A DNA stretch of 64,000 nucleotides, taken from positions 1-64,000 of the forward strand of contig NZ_JAPDPI010000016.1 of the NCBI RefSeq assembly GCF_026013615.1, in the 5' to 3' direction. Source of the stretch: Plebeiibacterium marinum (GTDB taxonomy: Bacteria > Bacteroidota > Bacteroidia > Bacteroidales > Marinilabiliaceae). How positions within the stretch are numbered: the first letter of the stretch is position 1; each line of letters opens with the position of its first letter. Positions 35,789-44,575 of the stretch are shown piece after piece. The position numbers and the translations under genes were made by a program. Under the pieces are notes generated by a model. The model was not told the origin of the DNA. It was given only the letters and a program-made list of their open reading frames with translations, and did no database searches.

Positions 35789-36862
35789 ATGCAAGGTGTT
35801 GTCATATATCACATAGCTTTTCTGTTATCGTCATTTTTGGCGTTCGCAAGTTCAAGAAAGTATAGTGTGGGAAGTAAAAGTGGAATGTACCTTTCGTTTC
35901 TTGTGATTTTGTGTTATTTAATTATTATAATACTTAATGGGACAAGAGATGAGGTTGGAACGGACTATTCGCATTACAAATGGGTTTTTGATATTGCGCA
36001 AAGAGGTGAGGTATATGCTATAGTAGAACCGGGCTATTGGTTAATTAATACCCTTTTTGTGAAGTTTGAACACGGATATAGGTATGTTTTTGCGTTAATG
36101 TGTGCACTTACATATCTGAACCTGTTCTTAATTGCTAAAGAAGAAAAAGTTTTACCGGTCTTAATTCCTTTTTTATTTAGTTTTGGTTTTATATTCTTTT
36201 CTAATAATATTATACGGCAAAGTTTTGCAATTACATTATTTATCTATTCTATTCGGTTTATAGAACAAAAAAAATTCTGGAGATATTTTTTATCAGTGAT
36301 GATTATATTTTTGTTTCATACATCAGCACTGTTATTAATTCCTTTTTACTGGATTGGAAGAATACGCTTAAGTAAATCTTATTGGATTATTGCAATATTT
36401 GGATCTATTATACTATACAAACTAAATATATTTCATAATATTATTAGGTTGATAGCTTCCTTAATCCCTAAATATTCGGCTTTTATAGGATTAGCAGGTC
36501 ATGATGAATTTAGAGGGGGATTTGGGTTGTCTATAATTTTGTTGATAATCCTGGGGATATCGGTAGCCTTGTTTGCTGAATTTGTTCAAAAAAATAGAAG
36601 ACACAGTTTGTACTTTAATCTTTTTATGATGGGAGTATGCTTTAGTATTATGTTGTTTAGTTCTGCGTATTTCTATAGGTTTACATTTTACTTATTTTAT
36701 ATAGTTTTGTTGTTAATACCTATCATTTTAAAAAATATTGAAAAGGTTAATTTTAGAAGGATAACGTTTGTGTATTTTTTCCTTTTTTCATTGATGTGGT
36801 GGATTAAAGCACTTCTTTTTAACGATGGAGAACCTTTACCTTACCAATCGTTTCTGTTTTAG
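35789..36862 (+). CDS. EpsG-family polysaccharide polymerase (Wzy role)
   Basis: 357 aa integral membrane protein with about ten helices. The sequence NGTRDEVGTDYSHYKWVF near residues 50-68 is characteristic of the EpsG family, as is IIRQSFAITLFIYSIRF near residues 145-161. This family takes the polymerase role in loci with a Wzx flippase. No other Wzy candidate is present in the window. Confidence 0.85.
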   Translation: MQGVVIYHIAFLLSSFLAFASSRKYSVGSKSGMYLSFLVILCYLIIIILNGTRDEVGTDYSHYKWVFDIAQRGEVYAIVEPGYWLINTLFVKFEHGYRYVFALMCALTYLNLFLIAKEEKVLPVLIPFLFSFGFIFFSNNIIRQSFAITLFIYSIRFIEQKKFWRYFLSVMIIFLFHTSALLLIPFYWIGRIRLSKSYWIIAIFGSIILYKLNIFHNIIRLIASLIPKYSAFIGLAGHDEFRGGFGLSIILLIILGISVALFAEFVQKNRRHSLYFNLFMMGVCFSIMLFSSAYFYRFTFYLFYIVLLLIPIILKNIEKVNFRRITFVYFFLFSLMWWIKALLFNDGEPLPYQSFLF

Positions 36863-36914
36863 AATTTTTGAAGAAAGATAAATAATTAGTTATTGCGAAT
36901 AAAATGAGAGAAAT

Positions 36915-38078
36915 ATGAGAATACTTTTAATCAATGATTTTTATTTGGGGGGAGGAGCAGAAGAAGTATTTAGAAAAACCAAATTTATACTAGAATCTAA
37001 AGGACATGAAGTTCGTTTGTTTTTTGGTTCTAAAACTGCCTCTAAACCATCTAGTGTGTTGAGTTATTTCTATTCTCGTAAAACTAGAGATCAATTATCA
37101 GAGGTACTTAATGAATTTTGTCCACACATTATACATATACACAATTATTATCACATTCTGACTAGTTCCATTTTCAGGGCGATAAGAAGTTATAAAAATA
37201 GAAATGTTTGTAAAGTAATTTTTACAGCACATGATTATTATTCAGTGTCGCCGTCAAGCCACCTGTTATACTATATGTCGGGTAAACCTAAAAATTTGCC
37301 AATTAGAAATGCATTTAAGAAGCAAGTGTTTAAGAGAATTGATAACAGAGGATTTGTTTTTTCGTTAGTAAAGAAAATCGGTTGGAGTGTTCAGCATTTT
37401 TATATTAAGCCTTTGAAACAGGTTGATGTGATTATTTCTCCCAGCCAGTTTTTGTTGGAGGTTTTTAAGGAAAATAAGGTTTCTGTTAAAATGTTATGTA
37501 TTCGTAACCCAATAAACAATGAGGAGATTAATTTAAGAAGAAAAAACTTTACTTGTGAAGAGTTCGGAAAAATACGATTTGTTTATTTTGGAAGATTATC
37601 GCCAGAAAAGGGAATAGTAGATTTTATAAAATTATTAAAGAAGAATGACATAAGTATTCATCTTGATATAATAGGAGATGGGCCAAGTGTGAACGAACTG
37701 GAAAGTTTTATTGCAGATAATCACTTGGAAAATATTTCGTTATTAGGAAGAATTCCTAATGATGAATTATTGGATAATCTTAAAGATTATGATGTTTCTG
37801 TAATTCCATCCGTTGGATATGAAAATGCCCCATTGACGATACCAGAATCGGCAAGAGCAGGGCTTGCGATTTTAAGTACTGATAAAGGAGGGATACCTGA
37901 AATGTGTGAAATTTGCAATGTGCCAAATTACATATATTCACCAAATAATGAGAGTACATTAAAAGATGCTTTCTTTAAATTAAAAAAAGATATTAAAATT
38001 GGTCTTGCCATAAAACCAAACCTGAGTGAATTTACGGCGAATAGGTATTGTGCTTTGCTTGAAACTGTTTATAATTAA
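36915..38078 (+). CDS. Glycosyltransferase family 4
   Basis: 387 aa GT-B enzyme. The N-terminal domain has FYLGGGAEEVFRKT; HIHNYYH and FTAHDYYS follow; the C-terminal domain reads VYFGRLSPEKGIVDFI, LDIIGDGPSV and VIPSVGYENAPLTIPESARAG, which contains the EX7E-like donor-binding motif. Retaining mechanism expected. Sugar unknown. Confidence 0.92.
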   Translation: MRILLINDFYLGGGAEEVFRKTKFILESKGHEVRLFFGSKTASKPSSVLSYFYSRKTRDQLSEVLNEFCPHIIHIHNYYHILTSSIFRAIRSYKNRNVCKVIFTAHDYYSVSPSSHLLYYMSGKPKNLPIRNAFKKQVFKRIDNRGFVFSLVKKIGWSVQHFYIKPLKQVDVIISPSQFLLEVFKENKVSVKMLCIRNPINNEEINLRRKNFTCEEFGKIRFVYFGRLSPEKGIVDFIKLLKKNDISIHLDIIGDGPSVNELESFIADNHLENISLLGRIPNDELLDNLKDYDVSVIPSVGYENAPLTIPESARAGLAILSTDKGGIPEMCEICNVPNYIYSPNNESTLKDAFFKLKKDIKIGLAIKPNLSEFTANRYCALLETVYN

Positions 38079-38098
38079 TAGTATTTTTTTAAAGAGTG

Positions 38099-38620
38099 AT
38101 GCTAAAAGAGATAAATGAAGATCTTACTATTTTAAAAGAAAAGTATAAAGTTTCGAAACTGTTTAGTTTTTTTACTAATAGAGGAATACATGCTTTGATT
38201 TTTTATCGGGTTGCAAATAAATTATTTGAATTTAAAATTCCATTATTACCTTTGTTATTAACTAGAATAATACAAATTGTATATTCTGTCGATATTGATT
38301 ATAGAGCTAAATTAGAAGGTGGAATAGTTATAATTCATGGCGTAGGATTGGTTATTGGAGCAGGAGTAGTAGTGAAAAGACATACAATTATTTATCATCA
38401 GGTAACATTAGGGATAAAAGGATCAAGTGTGAATGATGGGTTTCCTATTATTGAAGAAGGTTGTGTTTTAGGAGCAGGAGCAAAAATATTAGGTAATGTT
38501 TCATGTGGACAAAATTCTATAGTTGGAGCAAATGTTGTCTTAACTAAAGATATTGATAATAATAGTATTGTAAAATTAGGAGCTCCTGATATTAGGAGAT
38601 ATAAAAAAATAAATAATTGA
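38099..38620 (+). CDS. Serine acetyltransferase-like acyltransferase
   Basis: 173 aa with hexapeptide repeats in the C-terminal half (IHGVGLVIGAGVVV, IIYHQVTLGIKG, GCVLGAGAKILGNVSCG). It resembles CysE in the catalytic HGVG and HQVTLG segments, yet the N-terminal domain is short, as in capsule-linked forms such as EpsH-like or Wcm-type acetyltransferases. It likely O-acetylates a capsule sugar rather than serine. The ATG at 38099 is one codon after a GTG that could also serve. Confidence 0.8.
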   Translation: MLKEINEDLTILKEKYKVSKLFSFFTNRGIHALIFYRVANKLFEFKIPLLPLLLTRIIQIVYSVDIDYRAKLEGGIVIIHGVGLVIGAGVVVKRHTIIYHQVTLGIKGSSVNDGFPIIEEGCVLGAGAKILGNVSCGQNSIVGANVVLTKDIDNNSIVKLGAPDIRRYKKINN

Positions 38621-39729
38621 AAGTCGCATTAGTTCAAGATTGGTTAACTGAGATAGGTGGAGCAGAAAAAGTTTTTGAATGTTTTATGGAGTTATTTCCA
38701 AAAGCTGATATTTATACGCTTATATCTCATGATAGAGTTATTAATGACTTAAGGATTGATAAGACTAAACTAAAGGAATCATTCATAGCTGATTTGCCAT
38801 TTGGAAGAAGTAAATACCGAAATTATCTACCATTATTTCCAAAAGCAATTGAGAGTTTTGATTTTTCAGGATATGATTTAATCATATCCTCTTCATCATC
38901 TGTTGCAAAGGGAGTACTTACCAACTCAAAACAGTTACATATATGTTACTGTCATTCACCTGTTCGATATGCCTGGGACTTATACCATCAATATTTGAAA
39001 GAATCTAAGCTTAACGGGTTTGGTATTAAGAAATGGTTGGTCAGGCATACATTGCATAAATTGAGAATTTGGGATGTGATTAGTGCAAATAGAGTCGACC
39101 ATTATGTTGCTAATTCTTATTATATCAGAAGAAGGATTAATAAAGTTTACAGGCGAGAATCTGAAGTCGTTTATCCACCAGTAGATATCAATCGTTTTGA
39201 ACTCTGTGAAGATAAAGAAGAATATTATTATACAGCTTCAAGGTTAGTGCCATATAAGAAGATTAATTTGATTGTTGAGGCTTTCTCAAATATGCCCGAT
39301 AAAAGACTAGTCGTTGCAGGGATGGGACCTGATTTTAAAAAGATAAAAGCGTTGGCAGCTCCAAATATTGAAATGAAAGGATTTGTGTCAAATGAAGAAA
39401 TGTTGTCCTTGATGAAGAAAGCAAAAGCTTTTGTATTTGCTGCGGATGAAGATTTTGGTATAATTCCAGTTGAGGCACAAGCATGTGGCACTCCAGTTAT
39501 TGCTTTAAGTAAGGGAGGGACTAAAGAAACTGTAGTTGATAGAATTTCAGGGATACACTTTAATGAGCAATCTGCAGATTCAATAAAAGAAGCAATTGAT
39601 AAGTTTGAGAAAACATCATTTGATCCTAAGAAAATTCGAGAAAATGCGGAACGATTCTCAAAAGGAAGATTTAAGGATGAGATGAAAACATATATTAATA
39701 AAAAGATAGAGGAATTTAAACATGCCTAA
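38617..39729 (+). CDS. Glycosyltransferase family 4 (mannosyl/fucosyl-like)
   Basis: 370 aa GT-B enzyme. It begins [19 protein letters not shown], the family start, which fixes the initiator at a TTG (38617) that overlaps the previous stop as [49 protein letters not shown] and [20 protein letters not shown] follow, the last holding the EX7E donor site. Related proteins use GDP-mannose or GDP-fucose; GDP-fucose is made by gmd and fcl directly downstream. Confidence 0.9.
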   Translation: MKVALVQDWLTEIGGAEKVFECFMELFPKADIYTLISHDRVINDLRIDKTKLKESFIADLPFGRSKYRNYLPLFPKAIESFDFSGYDLIISSSSSVAKGVLTNSKQLHICYCHSPVRYAWDLYHQYLKESKLNGFGIKKWLVRHTLHKLRIWDVISANRVDHYVANSYYIRRRINKVYRRESEVVYPPVDINRFELCEDKEEYYYTASRLVPYKKINLIVEAFSNMPDKRLVVAGMGPDFKKIKALAAPNIEMKGFVSNEEMLSLMKKAKAFVFAADEDFGIIPVEAQACGTPVIALSKGGTKETVVDRISGIHFNEQSADSIKEAIDKFEKTSFDPKKIRENAERFSKGRFKDEMKTYINKKIEEFKHA

Positions 39730-40837
39730 AAAAGCACTCATTACCGGTATCACCGGACAAGACGGCGCTTATCTTGCCGAGTTTTTATTAAAAAAGGGAT
39801 ATGTTGTACACGGTATCAAACGCCGTTCATCTTTGTTTAATACAGATCGTATTGATCATTTGTATCAGGATCCACATGTGGAAAATCGTAATTTGATTTT
39901 ACATTATGGAGATTTAACGGATAGTATGAACCTTACCCGTATAATCCAGGAAGTTCAGCCGGATGAGATCTATAATTTGGCCGCAATGAGTCATGTGGCA
40001 GTGAGTTTTGATACTCCGGAGTATACAGCCAATGCAGATGGAGTAGGTACTTTAAGGATATTAGAGGCCATACGATTATTAGGTTTAGAGAAAAAGACTA
40101 AAGTATACCAGGCTTCGACTTCAGAGTTGTACGGTTTGGTTCAGGAAGTACCACAGTCGGAGAAAACTCCTTTTTATCCCCGTAGTCCATATGCAGTAGC
40201 AAAAATGTATGCCTACTGGATTACAGTGAACTACCGTGAGGCCTATGGTATCTATGCTTGTAACGGTATTTTATTTAACCATGAGAGTCCGTTACGAGGG
40301 GAAACATTTGTAACCCGTAAAATTACCCGTGCTGTTTCAAAAATTGCTTTGGGAATGCAGGATTGTCTGTACCTGGGTAATATGAACGCCAAGCGCGATT
40401 GGGGACATGCAAAAGATTATATCAAAGCCATGTGGTTAATACTTCAGCAGGATCAGCCTGAGGATTATGTGATTGCTACTGGTGTAACTACCACAGTGCG
40501 CGATTTTGTTAAGATGGCATTTGCAGAAGTAGGCATTGAGCTTGAGTTTTCAGGAGAAGGAGAAAATGAGGTGGCTGTGATCAAGTCATGTTCAAATCCG
40601 GAATTCAATGTAGAAATTGGAAAAGAAGTGGTCAAAGTAGACCCGGCTTATTACCGTCCTACAGAAGTAGATTTATTGATAGGAGACCCAACCAAGTCAA
40701 AGGAAAAGTTAGGCTGGAAACCAGAGTATGACCTTGCCGGACTTGTAAAAGATATGATGCAAAGTGATGTAAAGCTGATGCAGAAGGATAAGTATTTGAG
40801 AGATGGAGGGTACGAGACTTTGAATTATTTTGAATAG
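39722..40837 (+). CDS. gmd: GDP-mannose 4,6-dehydratase
   Basis: 371 aa SDR enzyme that turns GDP-mannose into GDP-4-keto-6-deoxymannose. NADP binding motif [20 protein letters not shown], and the catalytic YxxxK in [14 protein letters not shown] are intact; [15 protein letters not shown] is a family hallmark. The start overlaps the previous gene by 8 bases. Its base composition is less AT-rich than the glycosyltransferases before it, nearer to the housekeeping genes. A small repeat-bounded gene separates it from fcl, its pathway partner. Confidence 0.96.
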   Translation: MPKKALITGITGQDGAYLAEFLLKKGYVVHGIKRRSSLFNTDRIDHLYQDPHVENRNLILHYGDLTDSMNLTRIIQEVQPDEIYNLAAMSHVAVSFDTPEYTANADGVGTLRILEAIRLLGLEKKTKVYQASTSELYGLVQEVPQSEKTPFYPRSPYAVAKMYAYWITVNYREAYGIYACNGILFNHESPLRGETFVTRKITRAVSKIALGMQDCLYLGNMNAKRDWGHAKDYIKAMWLILQQDQPEDYVIATGVTTTVRDFVKMAFAEVGIELEFSGEGENEVAVIKSCSNPEFNVEIGKEVVKVDPAYYRPTEVDLLIGDPTKSKEKLGWKPEYDLAGLVKDMMQSDVKLMQKDKYLRDGGYETLNYFE

Positions 40838-40839
40838 GG

Positions 40840-41306
40840 TTCACGCAAAGGTCGCAAAGTGTTTTCGCATAACAAAAGCGCCAAGCAATGAATGAAAATG
40901 AAATCTCAAGAATTGTTGTAGATACTGCATTTAATTTGCATAAACAACTAGGACCTGGATTATTGGAATCTGCATATGAAAGCGCTTTGGCTTTTGATTT
41001 GATTGAAAAAGGATTGAAAGTCGAGCGACAGGTTTCAATGCCTTTTATTTATAAGCAAGTTAAATTAGACACTGGTTATAGGATAGATTTGTTGGTTGAG
41101 AAAAAACTTGTTATTGAAATTAAATCTGTTGATCAGCTGGCTCCTGTGCATTTCGCACAAACATTAACTTATTTGCGACTTAGTGAACTAAAACTTGGCT
41201 TGTTAATTAATTTTAATACAAAGCTTTTTAAAGATGGAATACATCGTTTGGTAAACGGTTTATAATCTTCGCGTTATTTGCGTAATTCTTTGCGTCTTCG
41301 CGAGAA
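40840..41306. mobile_element. Repeat-bounded GxxExxY unit between gmd and fcl
   Basis: The left end TTCACGCAAAGGTCGCAAAG (40840-40859) and the right end CTTTGCGTCTTCGCGAGAA (41288-41306) are imperfect inverted repeats; they enclose one gene of the GxxExxY family. No transposase is present, so this would be a non-autonomous insertion or a repeat-associated cassette. It breaks the normal gmd-fcl pair. Confidence 0.5.
40888..41265 (+). CDS. GxxExxY protein
   Basis: 125 aa of the small GxxExxY family. The naming motif is GPGLLESAYE near residues 22-31. RIDLLVEKKLVIEIKSVD contains the D...ExK pattern of PD-(D/E)XK nuclease-like folds. The family is common in Bacteroidota polysaccharide loci, and its function is not established. 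It has its own repeat boundaries and sits between gmd and fcl, so it is probably a guest in the locus. Confidence 0.85.
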   Translation: MNENEISRIVVDTAFNLHKQLGPGLLESAYESALAFDLIEKGLKVERQVSMPFIYKQVKLDTGYRIDLLVEKKLVIEIKSVDQLAPVHFAQTLTYLRLSELKLGLLINFNTKLFKDGIHRLVNGL

Positions 41307-41317
41307 ATTAAGAAAAA

Positions 41318-42403
41318 ATGAATAAAGATTCAAAGATATATGTTGCTGGACATAAGGGATTAGTGGGGTCGGCATTGTGGAAAACTTTATCCAGTAAAGG
41401 TTATTCTAACCTGATAGGAAGAAGCATTGATGAACTAAACTTAATGGATGCCAATGCGGTTGAGCAGTTTTTTGAAGAAGAAAAACCTGAGTATGTAATT
41501 CTGGCTGCAGCAAAAGTGGGTGGTATTGTGGCAAACAATACTTATCGCGGACAGTTTATTTATGAAAACCTGATGATTCAGAATAACGTGATTCACCAAG
41601 CCTATAAGAGTGGTGTTAAAAAACTGTTGTTTTTAGGATCAACCTGTATATATCCCAAGGAAGCACCCCAGCCCATGCCGGAGGATTGTTTGTTGACTTC
41701 ACCATTGGAGTATACTAACGAACCTTATGCTATAGCTAAAATAGCAGGGATAAAGATGTGCGAGTCGTACAATATCCAATACGGCACTAATTTTATTTCG
41801 GTAATGCCAACAAACCTCTATGGTCCAAATGATAATTTTGACTTAGAGAAATCGCATGTATTGCCGGCTTTAGTTCGCAAGATTCATTTAGGAAAATGTA
41901 TAGAGAACAACGATTGGGATTCGGTAAGGGACGACCTGAACAAAAGACCGATTGAAGGAATAAGCGGAGAGACAAGTAAAGAAGAAATTCTGGCAAAATT
42001 AGAGAAATATGGAGTAGGAGTAATTAGCAATAATTCGCAAGTTAAAGTAGAGATTTGGGGTACTGGTAAACCAATGCGGGAATTCCTATGGTCAGAAGAG
42101 ATGGCTGCAGCATGTGTATATGCTATGGAAAAGATAGATTTCAAAGACACATATACAGATGAAAAGGATATCCGGAATACGCATATCAATATTGGAACAG
42201 GAAAAGAAGTTTCAATTAAACAATTAGCAGAAACTATAAAAAGTAAGGTGGGTTTTCAGGGTGAGTTGTTTTTCAATTCGGACAAACCTGATGGAACCAT
42301 GCGTAAATTGACAGATCCCACAAAAATCCATGATTTGGGATGGCATCATAAGATAGATATCGAAGAAGGAATTGACAAGATGTACGATTGGTATGTTTCG
42401 TAG
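41318..42403 (+). CDS. fcl: GDP-L-fucose synthase
   Basis: 361 aa SDR epimerase/reductase that completes GDP-L-fucose from the Gmd product. NADP motif VAGHKGLVGSAL, LGSTCIYPKEA, and catalytic YxxxK in NEPYAIAKIAGIK are present. It is longer than E. coli Fcl by about 40 residues because of an insert near residues 200-240 (DDLNKRPIEGISGETSKEE), which is usual in Bacteroidota forms. The last gene of the nucleotide-sugar run; a hairpin terminator lies 450 bases downstream. Confidence 0.95.
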   Translation: MNKDSKIYVAGHKGLVGSALWKTLSSKGYSNLIGRSIDELNLMDANAVEQFFEEEKPEYVILAAAKVGGIVANNTYRGQFIYENLMIQNNVIHQAYKSGVKKLLFLGSTCIYPKEAPQPMPEDCLLTSPLEYTNEPYAIAKIAGIKMCESYNIQYGTNFISVMPTNLYGPNDNFDLEKSHVLPALVRKIHLGKCIENNDWDSVRDDLNKRPIEGISGETSKEEILAKLEKYGVGVISNNSQVKVEIWGTGKPMREFLWSEEMAAACVYAMEKIDFKDTYTDEKDIRNTHINIGTGKEVSIKQLAETIKSKVGFQGELFFNSDKPDGTMRKLTDPTKIHDLGWHHKIDIEEGIDKMYDWYVS

Positions 42404-42419
42404 ACTGGATTATTACTCA

Positions 42420-42490
42420 ATAGACATTGGTCGTTAGTTAATTCGCACCACAAAGGCACTGAGTAGTCCCAAAGGATCACAAGGCAAACA
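42420..42490. repeat. Degenerate CACAAAGG array
   Basis: CACCACAAAGGCACTGAG, CCCAAAGG and CACAAGGC units follow the fcl gene, preceded by a TCAATAGACATTGGTC piece of the 18.7 kb array family. No gene is enclosed. Confidence 0.55.
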
Positions 42491-42548
42491 TTAATTTAGG
42501 TGTTCATAGGGACTTAATTTCTTCAAGAAAACTCATGATTCCTACGCT

Positions 42549-42627
42549 CACCCCTTTGATCCCCTAAAGGGGAAAATTCCAACGCGCTGTGCGGAAGCAA
42601 CTTCCCCTTTAGGCAGTATGAGGGGTG
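42549..42627. repeat. Inverted repeat, 26-base arms
   Basis: Left arm 42549-42574 (CACCCCTTTGATCCCCTAAA and on) and right arm 42602-42627 are reverse complements except for a central mismatched stretch; the loop is 27 bases. The left arm contains the perfect palindrome CCCCTAAAGGGG. It looks like a MITE or REP-like element. It fills part of the 42404-42914 gap, which has no gene. Confidence 0.7.
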
Positions 42628-42737
42628 TGGGTGGGCTAACAAAAATTTCAGCTGTTTTCTTGCAAGCACGACTCAGTGGTTGGGTTTTCTAATATAAATG
42701 TTGAAAGCCTTTGGTTTTCACTTGACCAGATGGAATT

Positions 42738-42815
42738 AACTCCAGAGGAGTTAAACGTTTATAAAATTGATGTATACAGTACTTGAAGTGACTCCATCGG
42801 AGTCGAACGCTTATG
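42738..42815. repeat. Pair of ACTCCNNNGGAGT repeats
   Basis: AACTCCAGAGGAGTTAAACG (42738-42757) and GACTCCATCGGAGTCGAACG (42790-42809) are two diverged copies of one element: a palindrome followed by AACGTTTATA or AACGCTTATG. The palindrome differs but keeps its pairing, so structure seems to be conserved. Confidence 0.7.
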
Positions 42816-42857
42816 TGGAACCCTGATTCGTATAAGTTTTAATAAAAGATTACAATA

Positions 42858-42894
42858 AAGCTCTCGGTAAGCAAACGGAGGGCTTTTTTATTTT
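42858..42894 (+). terminator. Terminator after capsule run (fcl)
   Basis: AAGCTCTC pairs with GAGGGCTT (one G-T pair) around a 12-base loop, then TTTTTATTTT. It lies just before the Wzi gene. Confidence 0.75.
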
Positions 42895-42914
42895 AATCCA
42901 TATTGATAAATAAT

Positions 42915-44522
42915 ATGATAAGTATGCGAAAAAATATAGTCATTTTAATTTCCCTTTTTGTCTCAACCGTTGCTTTTGGACAAGAAAGCTTTAGTTTTGA
43001 AGCCAATACCCAAATCAATATTTCTTCAAACGAGAGTTTGCTTCCCCATTATCAATATTCAAATAATTGGGGAATTGTTGATCCGTTTGAACAAAGTCAG
43101 GGATTATTGTTGTTGGGAGGTAAATATAGGTTGATAAATAAAAAGAACCTCAGCCTTGAAATGGGAAGTTCTGTGGTTGTAAAGAATAAAACAGACGATA
43201 GCTTTTTGCATGAGGCCTATGTAAATGCAAAAATTTTCAATTTTATTGATGTTAGTTTGGGTAAACATGCCTTTTCCCCGGTTTCATACAACGATAACCT
43301 TAGTATAGGTGGCTTTATGCGCAATGCCAATGTGCGTCCCATTCCTCGTGCACAAATCGGGATCTTCGAATATCAATCTGTGGGTTTTCTGAATAATATA
43401 GTTTCGGTAAGAGGAGGCTTATCCCATGGAATTTTGAATGATAACCGAACAGCCACAGGAAAATCTAATAGCGCAGACCATGTACAAGTGCATGAAAAAT
43501 GGGCCTATTTTAAACTGGAAACCCAGTTGGTTCAGCCATATGCAGGGGTATTTCATGGAGCCCTGATGGGAGGTGAACGACCTAATGGGGATAAGCTTGA
43601 AAAGGATTATTGGGCCACTTTTTTTGGAGAAGGATCTGATAGGCTTGGGGGTGGAGAAGAAACAAATGCCGCCGGGGCACATGACGGATTCTTTGATTTT
43701 GGATTGTACCACGAAAATGCCATCGGGGATTTTCATTTTTACCTGCAAAAACCTTTTGCTGATGGTTCCGGTTTAAATGTTTACAAACATCGAAACCATG
43801 ATTACAAAATTGGTCTGCTGGCAGAATTTAAAAAATCAGATTTTATTCAAAAGGTATCCTTTGAAGTATTCAGGACAGATCACCAGTCGGGATATGGTTT
43901 ACCCGATGCAATGCATCCGGAAGGAGGATTGATTTTTCCCAGGGAGATAGATGATTATGATGCATTTATGAACGATGTTTTTGGAGTAACCACGGAGGGT
44001 TTTACGTTTGATGATTTCACTAAATACCTGAGGGATTATACTAACTACGGTTGCTCATTTGGAGGAAGGGATGATTATAACAACAATGGGACTTACTATA
44101 ATGGTTGGACCTATCAAGGCCTGCCTATGGGGCTGCCACTATATCACACTTACTCGTTAGCAAAAGCTTATGCCCCGGATTGGAATGCCAATAACCATGG
44201 AGTGTTTGTAAATAACAGGGTTAAGGGATTTCATATTGGTATAGAAGGCGAAGTTATTCCGGGGCTGAAATATACCTTAAAAACAACTTACTCCAATAAC
44301 CTGGGCAGTTATGCTGAAGAGTTTGTAAAGAGGTATAGTTGGGAGAAGGATGAAGAAAATTTGTACTCCGGCGGTAAAAAGGAAGTGTATTCTGATTTAA
44401 GCTTTTTATATCGAAACCATAAATGGAAAAATATTTTACTGCACACCTCCTTTTCGTATGATGCGGGTGATTTATATCATGCTTTTGGGTGTATGTTCGG
44501 AATAAGCTATTGCATTAACTAG
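42915..44522 (+). CDS. wzi: Capsule assembly Wzi-family outer-membrane protein
   Basis: 535 aa. A signal peptide (MRKNIVILISLF to AFGQ) precedes a beta-rich protein with many aromatic-ended strands, and the C-terminus ends in a short strand (HAFGCMFGISYCIN). The region SLGKHAFSPVS and the later GGLSHG and AYFKLE segments match the Wzi-like family (capsule_assembly_Wzi). Wzi is an 18-strand barrel that ties capsule to the cell surface. The exact start could also be the ATG at 42924. It stands in its own unit after the terminator. Confidence 0.82.
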   Translation: MISMRKNIVILISLFVSTVAFGQESFSFEANTQINISSNESLLPHYQYSNNWGIVDPFEQSQGLLLLGGKYRLINKKNLSLEMGSSVVVKNKTDDSFLHEAYVNAKIFNFIDVSLGKHAFSPVSYNDNLSIGGFMRNANVRPIPRAQIGIFEYQSVGFLNNIVSVRGGLSHGILNDNRTATGKSNSADHVQVHEKWAYFKLETQLVQPYAGVFHGALMGGERPNGDKLEKDYWATFFGEGSDRLGGGEETNAAGAHDGFFDFGLYHENAIGDFHFYLQKPFADGSGLNVYKHRNHDYKIGLLAEFKKSDFIQKVSFEVFRTDHQSGYGLPDAMHPEGGLIFPREIDDYDAFMNDVFGVTTEGFTFDDFTKYLRDYTNYGCSFGGRDDYNNNGTYYNGWTYQGLPMGLPLYHTYSLAKAYAPDWNANNHGVFVNNRVKGFHIGIEGEVIPGLKYTLKTTYSNNLGSYAEEFVKRYSWEKDEENLYSGGKKEVYSDLSFLYRNHKWKNILLHTSFSYDAGDLYHAFGCMFGISYCIN

Positions 44523-44541
44523 CATCTTTTATTTATCTTTG
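44510..44541 (+). promoter_or_regulatory. Promoter for sugar-phosphate transferase gene
   Basis: TTG (44510-44512), 21 bases, TATCTTTG (44534-44541), full consensus, 34 bases before the ATG at 44576. The -33 element overlaps the end of wzi. Confidence 0.7.
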
Positions 44542-44575
44542 TAGCGCTCAAAAAAACAAAAAACAGTTACACAGC

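Noticed and set aside
42549..42627. Insertion sequence after fcl
   Set aside because: No transposase reading frame is present in the 500-base gap; only short inverted repeats are seen.
43419..43748. A 109-codon open frame antisense to wzi, and similar ones antisense to cysQ, nrdJ and the DUF4296 gene
   Set aside because: They lie entirely inside well supported genes, lack homology signs, and are shadows of the coding strand.
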